Part shown: one piece after another, positions 1 through 8,338 of the stretch
How the letters are laid out: the number at the start of each line of letters is the position of its first letter
Numbering within the stretch: the stretch's first letter is position 1
Origin: an uncultured Lachnospiraceae bacterium
GTDB taxonomy: Bacteria; Bacillota; Clostridia; Lachnospirales; Lachnospiraceae
Direction: 5' to 3'
DNA length: 64,000 nt
Assembly: GCA_905197485.1 (NCBI GenBank)
Contig: CAJJYZ010000007.1
Coordinates: forward strand, 8,391 to 72,390
Notes under the pieces: generated by a model
The model's input: only the letters and a program-made list of their open reading frames with translations
Told to the model about the DNA's origin: nothing
The model's database searches: none
Program-made: the position numbers and the translations under genes

Positions 1-1701
1 TATATCGAGAAGAAGCATGGCGGAAAAGTAAAGGCAGAGAATCAGCCGCTTTTCTATAAACTGCTTTTAGACGTATCGGTGAGTGAGCCGGATTATCGTG
101 TGGGAAGCAGAGAAGACATCATATCGTCTCTGGATGCGCTGCATGAGGACATGTATTTTACAGGAAGCGATTATTTCAAAAACTACGGTGTGCATCACAG
201 TGACGGAATGTTAGATGCGCCGGGACTTATTTTGCCGGAGATACACAATCGGGAAGGCGAGAAACCGAAGTTTCATGTCACTCTTTTTGAACCGCTCCAG
301 AGTAAAGCGAGTGTGCAGTGTGATGGAAGCGTAGTATTTGAACAGAGAAAACGAGAAGAAGTTCGCGTGAAGCTTACACGAATCGGATGGAATGAAGGAC
401 AGCTTCAGATGTGCGTTCAGACGGATGGTGTTTCCGGAGAATTTTTACAAGTATACGGAAAACTTCTTGACGAAAAGGCGCTTGGCATATCGGAAAAGCT
501 TGGGGATTGTGAAGTTTGTCTTCTCGATGGAAAAGGAAATGAAGTTTCAGCCAAAGTATGTGGGCGGAAGAGCCAGAAGAATCGTAGAATCGAAGAAATC
601 GATTTGCATGAGCATGAATTGATTGGATATGAGACGTACATCGAAATCATGGAACAGCTCAAAGACGTACCGGAGATTGAGGTATTTGAGACGGCGACTT
701 CTTATGCGGGAAGGAAGATTTACGGAATCTGGTTGAAGCCTCATACAGAAGGATATCTTTCTATGACAAAGAGACTCTCCATGATACCGAGTGAAATCAT
801 CAATGCAAGACACCATGCGAATGAAGTATCCAGCACAAACGCGGCGTTTATTCTGTTGAAGAAATTGTTGACGGAAGACGCATACAAAACGCTTCTGGAG
901 AAATTGAACCTGATTCTTGTGCCGATGGAGAATGTGGACGGAGCTGCTATTCATTATGAACTACAGAAAGAACATCCATATTGGAAATTCCATGTGGCAA
1001 GATTTAATTCCCTTGGGAAGGAGTTTTTCCACGAACACTTTAAGCAGGATACAATTCACACAGAGGCAATGGGAATGTCCAGACTCTATGAGCGGTTCGC
1101 ACCGGATATGATGGTGGATAACCATGGCGTTCCGAGCCATGAGTGGGAGCAGCAGTTCTCAGGATACACTTCACCATCGTACAAAGGATTCTGGCTGCCA
1201 AGGTCTCTGCTATACGGATATTTCTGGTATATAACGAATCCGGAATATAAAGGAAACTATCCGGTCAATAAGGTGATGGAAGATGTGATTGCAGACCGGA
1301 TTGCGGAAGATGCAGAGATGACCGCATGGAATAAGGAGTGGAGTGCACAGTTTGAAAAATATGCACACACATGGCTTCCGAAGTTATTCCCGGCGGATTA
1401 CTATAAAGACATGATTAATTACTGGATTCCGTTTGAGTTTAACCCGGAGCACAAATATACGTCTATCCGTTATCCATGGATTACAACAGTTGCCTATACG
1501 AGTGAAGTGGCAGATGAGACGGCGCAGGGAGAATATTTGAACCTATGCGCAAGAGCCCATGTCGCTCATGACGAGGCGACGCTCCAGATGCTGATGCAGG
1601 CAGAACATGTGATGAAAAGCAGTTGTGTATGCACAGAAGAAAAGGTTTTTGCTGAATACATCAGACAGCGTCCTATGATTGTCCGGTATTCAGAAAAATA
1701 A
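1..1701 (+). CDS. M14-family zinc carboxypeptidase-like protein (5' end missing)
   Basis: The reading frame is open from base 1, so the start lies outside the window and at least 566 residues are visible. About 235-370 codons into the visible part it has the M14 zinc motif HHANE (H-x-x-E), then NVDGA, and a later DNHGVPSHEW segment that could give the third zinc-binding histidine. M14 enzymes remove C-terminal residues from peptides or cleave related amide bonds. No membrane segment is seen in the visible part. It lies 27 bases before a DUF969/DUF979 permease pair and shares the strand with an M29-like aminopeptidase and pyroglutamyl peptidase, which points to trimming of short or N-terminally blocked peptides. 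The family call is firm; the substrate is inferred. Confidence 0.8.
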   Translation, partial: YIEKKHGGKVKAENQPLFYKLLLDVSVSEPDYRVGSREDIISSLDALHEDMYFTGSDYFKNYGVHHSDGMLDAPGLILPEIHNREGEKPKFHVTLFEPLQSKASVQCDGSVVFEQRKREEVRVKLTRIGWNEGQLQMCVQTDGVSGEFLQVYGKLLDEKALGISEKLGDCEVCLLDGKGNEVSAKVCGRKSQKNRRIEEIDLHEHELIGYETYIEIMEQLKDVPEIEVFETATSYAGRKIYGIWLKPHTEGYLSMTKRLSMIPSEIINARHHANEVSSTNAAFILLKKLLTEDAYKTLLEKLNLILVPMENVDGAAIHYELQKEHPYWKFHVARFNSLGKEFFHEHFKQDTIHTEAMGMSRLYERFAPDMMVDNHGVPSHEWEQQFSGYTSPSYKGFWLPRSLLYGYFWYITNPEYKGNYPVNKVMEDVIADRIAEDAEMTAWNKEWSAQFEKYAHTWLPKLFPADYYKDMINYWIPFEFNPEHKYTSIRYPWITTVAYTSEVADETAQGEYLNLCARAHVAHDEATLQMLMQAEHVMKSSCVCTEEKVFAEYIRQRPMIVRYSEK

Positions 1702-1728
1702 ATATTACTTTTAAAGGAGGAAAAAAGT

Positions 1729-2409
1729 ATGGAACTCATTAAATTAGTTGGCGTATTAATCGTAATTGTCGGATTTGCGCTGAAACTCGATTCGATTCTC
1801 ATTATTTTCCTGGCGCTTATCACGACAGGACTTGTCGGAGGACTTGGAATTGACGGACTTCTTGAGTCAATTGGAACAAACTTCGTAGCAAATAGAAGTA
1901 TGGCCATTTTCATTATGATTCTGCTTGTAACAGGAACATTGGAAAGAAATGGTCTGAGGGAGTCTGCAGCAGACTTAATCAAGAAGGTAAAAGGCGCCAC
2001 AGCAGGTAAACTTGTCTGTGTATACGGTGCGCTTCGTGGATTCTTCGGCGCATTTAACGTTGGATTCGGTGGTGTAGCAGGATTCATCCGTCCGGTACTT
2101 TTACCGATGGCAGAAGGTGCAATCAAGAATGCAGGACATGAGCCGAATGAAGAGCACATGGAGGAAGTCAAAGGTATGGCATCCGCTATGGAAAATATTA
2201 CATGGTTCTTCTTCCAGGTATTGTTCGTAGGAGGTTCCGGTGGAATCCTTGTACAGACAACACTCGCATCACTCGGATACGAGGTAGAGCTGATTGACCT
2301 TGCAGTGAAAGAAATTCCGATTGCATTGATTTCGCTCTTAGTTGCATGTGCGTATATGCTCTGGAAAGAAAAGAAACAGATGAAGAAATATTATGGGAAT
2401 AAGAAATAG
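1729..2409 (+). CDS. DUF969 family membrane protein, putative 5-oxoproline permease subunit
   Basis: This 226-residue, very hydrophobic protein has several predicted membrane segments (about 5-40, 55-70, 90-125, 160-185, 195-215) and the glycine-rich GFGGVAGFIRP stretch seen in DUF969 proteins. The start follows an AAAGGAGG site. DUF969 and DUF979 genes occur as adjacent pairs and are annotated as subunits of a 5-oxoproline (pyroglutamate) transporter. The pair here is followed two genes later by pyroglutamyl peptidase, whose product is 5-oxoproline, which supports that role. Transport itself is inferred from family and neighbourhood. Confidence 0.8.
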   Translation: MELIKLVGVLIVIVGFALKLDSILIIFLALITTGLVGGLGIDGLLESIGTNFVANRSMAIFIMILLVTGTLERNGLRESAADLIKKVKGATAGKLVCVYGALRGFFGAFNVGFGGVAGFIRPVLLPMAEGAIKNAGHEPNEEHMEEVKGMASAMENITWFFFQVLFVGGSGGILVQTTLASLGYEVELIDLAVKEIPIALISLLVACAYMLWKEKKQMKKYYGNKK

Positions 2410-2420
2410 GAGGGGAAAAT

Positions 2421-3374
2421 ATGGACGCATTAAAAGTTATACAGATAGACCCGGCATTGAATACAACCCTTCTGGACGTTGTATGGATTATTATTGGTTT
2501 GGTTACAATCTATGCAGGAATTAAAAACTTGATGGATAAAGAGAATCCGTCGAGAATCGGAACAGCTATTTTCTGGTGCTCTTTCGGTATCGTATGTGCA
2601 TTCGGTACATGGCTTCCGGCGAAAGTGTCCGGTGTGCTTGTCATCGTAATGTGTATGCCGCCGATTTTCAAGAAAGTAAAAGTTGGGGCAACAAATGCAC
2701 CGTCAAAAGAACATATGCATAAACAGTACAAGAAAATCGGTATGAAGATTTTCGTTCCGGCTTTCATGGTTGCAGTGTTCTCATTAGCAGCAGCATTCTT
2801 TACAAACATCAGCTCAATGATTGCGATTACTTTTGGTGTTATCATTGCTGTGATTATGCTGATGGCATATGATTCAAAAGAAAATAAACCGGTCGTATTC
2901 TTAAAAGACTCTGAAAGATTCCTTTCCATCATGGGACCTCTTTGTATGCTTCCACAGCTTCTCGGATGCCTCGGAGGAGTGTTTACGGCAGCAGGAGTTG
3001 GCGATGTTATCGCGGGCATTGTTGAGAAAATCGTTCCGAAGGGAAATGTCAATGTGGGAATCATTGTATTCGCAATCGGTATGGCGCTTTTCACAATGAT
3101 TATGGGAAATGCATATGCGGCGATTACAGTTATGACAGTTGGTATCGGAGCGCCATTTGTACTTGCTTATGGAGCTGACCCGGTTACAATCGGTATGTTA
3201 GCCCTTACTTGCGGTTACTGTGGTACGCTTCTTACACCGATGGCAGCAAACTTCAACATCGTGCCGGTTGCTATTTTGAATATGAAAGACCGTTGGGGTG
3301 TTATTAAGAATCAGGTTGTCGTAGCGATTATCATGCTTACAATTCAGATTGGATACATGATGCTATTCAAATAA
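2421..3374 (+). CDS. DUF979 family membrane protein, putative 5-oxoproline permease subunit
   Basis: This 317-residue polytopic membrane protein starts 11 bases after the DUF969 gene behind an AGGAGG site. It has about eight hydrophobic segments and the conserved run near residues 260-290 ending in CGYCGTLLTPMAANFN, typical of DUF979. It is the expected partner of the preceding gene. Together they probably form one permease whose substrate, by association with pyroglutamyl peptidase, is 5-oxoproline or a pyroglutamyl peptide. No catalytic or nucleotide-binding motif is present, so a secondary carrier is more likely than an ABC system. Confidence 0.8.
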   Translation: MDALKVIQIDPALNTTLLDVVWIIIGLVTIYAGIKNLMDKENPSRIGTAIFWCSFGIVCAFGTWLPAKVSGVLVIVMCMPPIFKKVKVGATNAPSKEHMHKQYKKIGMKIFVPAFMVAVFSLAAAFFTNISSMIAITFGVIIAVIMLMAYDSKENKPVVFLKDSERFLSIMGPLCMLPQLLGCLGGVFTAAGVGDVIAGIVEKIVPKGNVNVGIIVFAIGMALFTMIMGNAYAAITVMTVGIGAPFVLAYGADPVTIGMLALTCGYCGTLLTPMAANFNIVPVAILNMKDRWGVIKNQVVVAIIMLTIQIGYMMLFK

Positions 3375-3405
3375 GAAGGAACAACAATAGAAGGAACGTG
3401 AAAGA

Positions 3406-4395
3406 ATGAATCGCAATATGGAGCGTGGAGCTGAAATCATTATAAAGGATTGGGTGAGGGTAAAACCATGGGACAGGCTTCTCATTGTAACGACAAAGAA
3501 CCATCTTCCGGAGGCGCGCCTTCTGAAAAAGACGGCGTTTACGAGATGTAAGACGGTTAATACGCTTGTCGTCGAGGATAAGGGACGGCATGTAGGAATG
3601 TTTTTCGATGAAAATGAAGAGGTGTTTGACCCATACACAGCAATTATAGCTGCAACCGAATACTCTCTTGTCACGACAAAGGCGGCGAAGAGAGCAATCA
3701 AGAAGCACAAAAAATTTCTGTCATTGCCACTTTCCACCAACGACGGAAGGTCTATGCTTGGATATGATTTTCTTACAATGGATACGAAGAAAAGTCGTCT
3801 CATGGCAAAGATTATTATGAAATATCTGCAACATTCGGACCACGTGAGAATTACAACTGCCGCAGGGACTTCGCTTAAGATTGGGAAGGTAAAAAGAGAC
3901 CCGGGATTTTTCAACGGGGTATTGAAAGACGGAAAAGGATATTCCTCTGCGAGTATCGAAGTCTATGTCCCGATTGAAGAAACGAAGACAGAAGGCGTTA
4001 TGGTTCTGGACGGCTCTCTGGGCTATATCGGCAGAGTGGAAGAGCCGACGCGCATTGTATTCCGGGAAGGCAGGATTGTAGACATAGAAGAGACGCCGAC
4101 CGGAATCCGATTGAAACAATATATGGAGGAATATAAGGACTCCAGAATCTACATTGCAGGGGAGCTTGGAATTGGATTAAATTCCAGCTCCCGGTGTGAT
4201 GGAAACTGTTATATTGAAGACGAGTCTGCATATGGAACATTCCATATAGGATTGGGACGTAATCTGGCATTGGGAGGTTATCAGAATGCAAACGGACATT
4301 TTGACCTCGTATGTCATGACCCGGACATCTATACGGATAACAGGCAGATTATGCAGCAAGGAAAAATCATCGTACCGGAACCGGTACCATATTAA
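3406..4395 (+). CDS. M29-like leucyl aminopeptidase (aminopeptidase T family)
   Basis: This 329-residue soluble protein resembles metal-dependent M29 aminopeptidases, which remove N-terminal residues from peptides. The C-terminal third carries the family pattern: an ELGIGLN segment, an acidic ED pair, [19 protein letters not shown] and a final FDLV. It lies between the DUF979 permease and pyroglutamyl peptidase in the same direction, so it may release further residues once a pyroglutamyl cap is removed or a peptide is imported. The N-terminal half is lysine-rich and less conserved. The family call is moderately strong; specificity cannot be read from the sequence. Confidence 0.7.
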   Translation: MNRNMERGAEIIIKDWVRVKPWDRLLIVTTKNHLPEARLLKKTAFTRCKTVNTLVVEDKGRHVGMFFDENEEVFDPYTAIIAATEYSLVTTKAAKRAIKKHKKFLSLPLSTNDGRSMLGYDFLTMDTKKSRLMAKIIMKYLQHSDHVRITTAAGTSLKIGKVKRDPGFFNGVLKDGKGYSSASIEVYVPIEETKTEGVMVLDGSLGYIGRVEEPTRIVFREGRIVDIEETPTGIRLKQYMEEYKDSRIYIAGELGIGLNSSSRCDGNCYIEDESAYGTFHIGLGRNLALGGYQNANGHFDLVCHDPDIYTDNRQIMQQGKIIVPEPVPY

Positions 4396-4415
4396 GAAAG
4401 AAAAGGAGAATGAAC

Positions 4416-5063
4416 ATGAAAGTATTAATTACAGGATTTGACCCATTTGGTGGAGAGAAAGTAAATCCGGCATATGAAGCAGTAAAACTTCTTCCGGATA
4501 CAATTGCGGGAGCTGAAATTATCAAACTTGAAATTCCGACAGTATTTTCTAAGAGTGGTCCGGCAGTAGAAGCAGGAATCAAAGAACATAATCCGGATGT
4601 GGTAATCAATGTCGGACAGGCAGGCGGACGTTCTTGTGTGACAATCGAAAGAGTTGCCATCAACCTTGCGGAAGCAAGAATTCCGGATAATGACGGAGAG
4701 CAGCCGATGGATGAGCCTCTTCAGGCCGATGGAGAGAGCGCTTACTTCGCAACAATTCCGGTTAAAGCAATCGTGAAGAATGTGCGCGACCATGGAATCC
4801 CATGTCATATTTCCTACACAGCAGGTACTTATGTATGTAACTGTGTAATGTACAATGCCCTTTATATGGCGGCAACAAAATATCCGAATATCCGCGCAGG
4901 ATTCATCCACGTACCATATGCGGATGAACAGGTAGTATCCAAACCAAACGGAACACCGAGCATGTCTTTGGAAGTGATTGCAAAATCATTGGAATATGCG
5001 ATTGAGGCAACTGTGAAGAACGAAAAAGATATTACAGAAGCTGTAGGCGGAACAACACACTAA
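4416..5063 (+). CDS. pcp: Pyroglutamyl-peptidase I
   Basis: This cysteine peptidase (C15) removes an N-terminal 5-oxoproline from peptides. The 215-residue length is typical. The N terminus has GFDPFGG. The catalytic triad is visible as Glu78 (in TIERVAIN), Cys141 (in AGTYVCN) and His165 (in GFIHVPY). The ATG at 4416 is chosen over the one at 4410 because the GGAG site at 4405-4408 is 7 bases from it but almost touches the earlier codon. It is the last gene of the M14/DUF969/DUF979/M29 cluster. The free 5-oxoproline it yields fits the putative transporter upstream. Confidence 0.95.
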   Translation: MKVLITGFDPFGGEKVNPAYEAVKLLPDTIAGAEIIKLEIPTVFSKSGPAVEAGIKEHNPDVVINVGQAGGRSCVTIERVAINLAEARIPDNDGEQPMDEPLQADGESAYFATIPVKAIVKNVRDHGIPCHISYTAGTYVCNCVMYNALYMAATKYPNIRAGFIHVPYADEQVVSKPNGTPSMSLEVIAKSLEYAIEATVKNEKDITEAVGGTTH

Positions 5064-5077
5064 GAGATAAGAGAAAA

Positions 5078-5101
5078 AAGATTGCGCGTTTGCGCAATCT
5101 T
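5078..5101. terminator. GC-rich hairpin after pcp
   Basis: A perfect 10-base-pair stem (AAGATTGCGC paired with GCGCAATCTT) encloses a GTTT loop. The A-run just upstream becomes a T-run on the minus strand, so it is best placed to stop minus-strand transcription from the toxin genes. On the plus strand it is followed by GC-rich bases rather than a T-run. Confidence 0.55.
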
Positions 5102-5155
5102 CGCGCGCGAGCGGTGCCTGAAAGACTAATTTCATTGTCGCGAGCTGCGCATTCC

Positions 5156-5257
5156 CACACGAAGTGTGTTTTTTATGGAATAGGATTCCAAAGGAAGTTC
5201 CGATTCCATAAAAAAGAAGGTATCTTGCATCCATTGTATTGGAAGATACCTTCTTTT
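5156..5257. repeat. Three stacked inverted repeats between pcp and relE
   Basis: Three hairpins lie head to tail: a short CACAC/GTGTG stem followed by six Ts (5156-5174); a stem of about 17 base pairs with one mismatch built on TTTTTTATGGAAT (5169-5215); and a 15-base-pair stem built on AAGAAGGTATCTT (5212-5257), which ends in T-runs on both strands. The last is a good bidirectional terminator between convergent pcp and relE. The whole 5064-5297 gap holds no credible gene. The stacked, nested layout resembles a palindromic intergenic repeat, but copies elsewhere cannot be checked here. Confidence 0.55.
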
Positions 5258-5297
5258 GCTCTGATAGAATTTGAAATTTTATAATAATATACGGTAC

Positions 5298-5627
5298 TTA
5301 TAATTCGTATTTTTCACGTCGTTTAGCGGCTTCTCGATATACTTGTTCATCTGTTCTGGCAGAAACAACGATGATTTTCATAATATTTCCTATCCGTTCC
5401 ACTTTGTATACAACGCGAATTCCTAAATCTCTGAATTTGATTTTTAAGAGATTAGTAAGATTAGCACCATTTTTATGCCCTAATGGTTTTCCATATCCAC
5501 CTTCCTGTACAGGAAGAGGATTTTTACTCACTTTTTGAATTCCTTTTAAAACTTGAAGACTGGCGGAACGTTCTAGCTTCTTCATATCTTTTTTTGCTTC
5601 TTCTAGAAATTCTACTTCCCAAATCAT
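5298..5627 (-). CDS. Type II toxin, RelE/ParE family
   Basis: This 109-residue basic protein has the RelE/ParE pattern: an N-terminal FLEEAKKDMKKLE helix, a KIKFRDLGIRVVYKVE strand-turn-strand and the closing IIVVSARTDEQVYREAAKR. RelE-type members cleave mRNA on the ribosome and ParE-type members inhibit gyrase; the sequence alone does not separate them. Its start overlaps the stop of the antitoxin gene by 4 bases, so the two are translationally coupled. The gene ends against the hairpin block at 5156-5257. Confidence 0.85.
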   Translation of the reverse strand: MIWEVEFLEEAKKDMKKLERSASLQVLKGIQKVSKNPLPVQEGGYGKPLGHKNGANLTNLLKIKFRDLGIRVVYKVERIGNIMKIIVVSARTDEQVYREAAKRREKYEL

Positions 5628-5938
5628 TCAATATCCACATCCTCTAATTGTTCCAATTCATCTGCGCTGATTCCAAGGTCTTCCATAACAGTTTCCATAG
5701 GTATACCTGGTTTATTTCCGTTGATTTCTAAACGACTTGTTGCTTCTAGTAATAAAGTATAATTTTCTTCAATCTCAGTAAGCCTTACATATTCTTCGGG
5801 TGATAAAATAACAGCGGATGGCTGATTATTTTTTAGTACAAAAAGTTCCTTTGTTTCTTTGAGTCTGTTAAAGATTTTTGTTGCCTGTCCTTTGTTGAAT
5901 AAAGAAATTGGCACTAAACAATCCATTACGTTAGCCAT
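5624..5938 (-). CDS. Type II antitoxin, Phd/YefM-like
   Basis: This 104-residue protein has an N-terminal Phd/YefM-like DNA-binding fold: a short strand, an ATKIFNRLKE helix, then FVLKNNQPSAVILSPEEY. The acidic C-terminal tail (about 75-104) is the expected toxin-binding segment. A GGGAGG site lies 8 bases before the start. It should neutralise the RelE/ParE-like toxin downstream and repress its own promoter. The overlap with the toxin gene supports a functional pair. Confidence 0.85.
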   Translation of the reverse strand: MANVMDCLVPISLFNKGQATKIFNRLKETKELFVLKNNQPSAVILSPEEYVRLTEIEENYTLLLEATSRLEINGNKPGIPMETVMEDLGISADELEQLEDVDIE

Positions 5939-5967
5939 GTATCACACCTCCCACATTTCTTACTATT

Positions 5968-5996
5968 ATTATATGCGCTTACCATTTGAATATCAA
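5968..5996 (-). promoter_or_regulatory. Promoter of the toxin-antitoxin operon
   Basis: Read on the minus strand, a TTGATA -35 box, a 17-base spacer and a perfect TATAAT -10 box lie about 30 bases before the antitoxin start. AT-rich flanking sequence could hold the antitoxin's operator, but no clear palindrome was identified. Confidence 0.65.
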
Positions 5997-6202
5997 TAAA
6001 TAAGAGAAAATTTATTGATGTATTTTCTGTTATATTTTGTTTAGAAAAGAATGGTTTACAGATTTTACTTGGATATCAGGAATACTATTTATAGAAATTA
6101 ATATATGATGACAGAAAATTTGAGGCGTGTTATTATAAAAATATAAAAACTATTATTGGAAAGAGCGATTAAAATTTGATTGATAGAAAGGAGAGGAGCG
6201 TT

Positions 6203-6556
6203 ATGAAGTTTTTTAGAAAAAATGTTTATCTGTTAATAGGAAGTGTTATCTTGGCAATTTGTTTAGGAACCGGATGTGCGAAAACGAATCAGGATAATAG
6301 AAAAGAAAAAGTAGTCGAGAAATTTTGTGAAGAAATATTTACATATCCAAGTGAAAACAATCATAAAGTTTTAGAAGCGATGGAGAATCCAACAGGGTGG
6401 TCAATTATTGGAATAGGAACAGAAGATATAGAAAAGTCCGAAGAAGATAATTGGAGGGATGTCCTGAATGAAGTATACGGAAAGTATCTTACAGAAGCTG
6501 AATTGGAAGACTTTTATAACAAGAGGGTTCTGCTTGATATTTTATCTAAAAAGTAA
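6203..6556 (+). CDS. Small predicted lipoprotein of unknown function
   Basis: The 117-residue product starts with MKFFRKN, a hydrophobic stretch (about 8-20) and a possible lipobox LGTGC, with Cys25 as the lipidation site. The ATG at 6203 is preferred over an upstream in-frame TTG because GGAGAGGAG sits just before it. The mature part is charged and acidic, with no domain I recognise. It is probably anchored to the outer face of the membrane. It stands alone between two convergent units and has its own terminator. AT content is higher than in the neighbouring housekeeping genes, so it may be lineage-specific. Confidence 0.6.
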   Translation: MKFFRKNVYLLIGSVILAICLGTGCAKTNQDNRKEKVVEKFCEEIFTYPSENNHKVLEAMENPTGWSIIGIGTEDIEKSEEDNWRDVLNEVYGKYLTEAELEDFYNKRVLLDILSKK

Positions 6557-6606
6557 GGAGTGTTACAATATAACAAAATGAAATCAGTTATGTTGTAACA
6601 CTCCTT
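6555..6606. terminator. Long hairpin after the lipoprotein gene
   Basis: AAGGAGTGTTACAATATAAC pairs with a nearly perfect complement ending at 6606, with one G-T mismatch-type pair and a 12-base loop. It begins inside the stop codon of the lipoprotein gene and lies between convergent genes, so it may act in both directions. The T-run after it is poor (TTTG), so efficiency is uncertain. Confidence 0.65.
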
Positions 6607-6666
6607 TGTGCATTTATAAAATCATTTGGATAGCCTAGCCATTTATTTTTGTAAACTGAAGTTTAT

Positions 6667-8145
6667 TTATTGATAAATTTTCTTATTCTCTTTCTGAGAT
6701 TCTGATGTCAGCTGTATTCCCAATTTTTTGAACATTTTTGTATCTACAGAAGAGAGCATTACAGATGTATGAACCTGGCAGCCTTTTAATTTTGGAATCT
6801 GCTCCAACGCAAGGCGGGCGATATCGTCATTAGCAGCGCTGATAGAGAGGGCGATGAGCACTTCATCTGTATGCAGTCTTGGGTTCTTACTTCCCAGGTA
6901 TCGTGTTTTCAAAGTCTGGATTGGCTCGATGGCTTCCGGTGAAATCATGTGGATATCATCGTCCAGATTTGCAAGGTGCTTCAAGGCGTTTAATAACAAT
7001 GCAGCGGAAGCGCCTAACAGATTCGAAGTCTTTCCTGTGATGATTTCTCCGTCTTCCAATTCGATTGCAGCGGCAGGTCCGCCGGTTTCTTCGGCGCGTT
7101 TCAATGCAGCGGCAACGACAAGACGGTCATCCGTTGTAATATGAGCCTGTTTCATGAGAAGCTCGATTTTGAATACCTCATCTTCACTGATTTCTCCGGC
7201 TGACATGCGATTCAATGCCGCATAATATCTGCGGATAATCTCCTGTTTCGATGCAGCCTGGCATACTTCATCATCACAAATACAGTTTCCAACCATATTC
7301 ACACCCATATCAGTTGGAGACTTGTAAGGGTTTTCTCCATATATTTTCTCAAAAATTGCGTCAAGAACAGGGAAAATCTCCACATCACGATTGTAGTTTA
7401 CTGTGGTGACGCCATAAGTTTCCAAGTGGAACGGGTCAATCATGTTGATGTCGTTCAAGTCTGCGGTAGCAGCCTCATATGCCAGATTGACAGGATGCTT
7501 CAGAGGAAGATTCCACACCGGAAATGTTTCAAATTTGGCATAGCCGGCACGAACGCCTCTTTTCAGTTCATGGTATAGCTGGGAGAGACAGGTTGCCATC
7601 TTGCCGCTTCCAGGCCCCGGGGCTGTGATGATAACAAGCGGTCTCGTTGTCTCGATATATTCATTTTTGCCATATCCATCGTCACTTACGATAAGAGGAA
7701 TGTTGGAAGGATATCCCTCGATACAATAGTGTACGTAGACTTTGATACCGAGTTTTTCAAGTTTGCTCTTGAATAAATTGGCGCTGCTCTGTCCGGAATA
7801 TTGCGTAATTACAACGCTGCCAACATATAATCCGCTTTGGCGGAAAGAATCCATGAGACGAAGAACGTCCGTATCATAAGTAATTCCCAGGTCTCCACGA
7901 ATCTTATTTTTCTCAATATCTCCGGCGCTGATTACGATGACAATCTCTGCCTGGTTTGACAACTGCATTAAAAGACGCAGTTTACTGTCCGGGGCGAATC
8001 CCGGAAGAACTCTGGAAGCATGATAATCATCAAAAAGCTTTCCTCCAAACTCAAGATAAAGTTTGTTGTCAAATTGATTGATGCGTTCCAAGATGTGTTC
8101 CGACTGCATTTTCAAATATTTTTCATTATCAAATCCAACTTTCAT
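6667..8145 (-). CDS. DUF1846 (UPF0371) family protein
   Basis: This 492-residue cytoplasmic protein matches the DUF1846 family over its whole length, beginning MKVGFDNEKYLKMQSEH. Near residues 170-190 it has ITAPGPGSGKMATCLSQ, a glycine-rich P-loop-like stretch characteristic of the family. Members are widespread in Firmicutes and some have structures, but no biochemical function is firmly established that I know of. The gene is transcribed alone from a clear promoter and diverges from ftsH. It starts behind AAGGAGA. The family call is firm; no activity is proposed. Confidence 0.85.
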   Translation of the reverse strand: MKVGFDNEKYLKMQSEHILERINQFDNKLYLEFGGKLFDDYHASRVLPGFAPDSKLRLLMQLSNQAEIVIVISAGDIEKNKIRGDLGITYDTDVLRLMDSFRQSGLYVGSVVITQYSGQSSANLFKSKLEKLGIKVYVHYCIEGYPSNIPLIVSDDGYGKNEYIETTRPLVIITAPGPGSGKMATCLSQLYHELKRGVRAGYAKFETFPVWNLPLKHPVNLAYEAATADLNDINMIDPFHLETYGVTTVNYNRDVEIFPVLDAIFEKIYGENPYKSPTDMGVNMVGNCICDDEVCQAASKQEIIRRYYAALNRMSAGEISEDEVFKIELLMKQAHITTDDRLVVAAALKRAEETGGPAAAIELEDGEIITGKTSNLLGASAALLLNALKHLANLDDDIHMISPEAIEPIQTLKTRYLGSKNPRLHTDEVLIALSISAANDDIARLALEQIPKLKGCQVHTSVMLSSVDTKMFKKLGIQLTSESQKENKKIYQ

Positions 8146-8198
8146 AATCTATCTCCTTGCCTTTTCGTGATTGTACATTTGTTTATTCTTAAAAAAAT

Positions 8199-8227
8199 AG
8201 TATACTACAAAATGCAAAGTTTGTCTA
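8199..8227 (-). promoter_or_regulatory. Promoter of the DUF1846 gene
   Basis: On the minus strand there is a TAGACA -35 box, a 17-base spacer and a TATACT -10 box, about 55 bases before the DUF1846 start. Confidence 0.65.
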
Positions 8228-8281
8228 AGCTAAATTTATAGAAGTTTAAGATTTGAATAAACAGTTTTCACAATCTTTTTA

Positions 8282-8310
8282 TTGATTTATAGATAATGGG
8301 TACTTATAAT
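8282..8310 (+). promoter_or_regulatory. Promoter of ftsH
   Basis: A TTGATT -35 box, a 17-base spacer and a perfect TATAAT -10 box end 28 bases before the ftsH start. It lies back to back with the DUF1846 promoter in the 193-base divergent gap. Confidence 0.7.
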
Positions 8311-8338
8311 AGAAGAGACAAGAAACAGGAGGAAGATT

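Noticed and set aside
5090..5284. Plus-strand 64-codon frame in the pcp-relE gap
   Set aside because: It runs through stacked inverted repeats and has no binding site; it is a by-product of the repeats.
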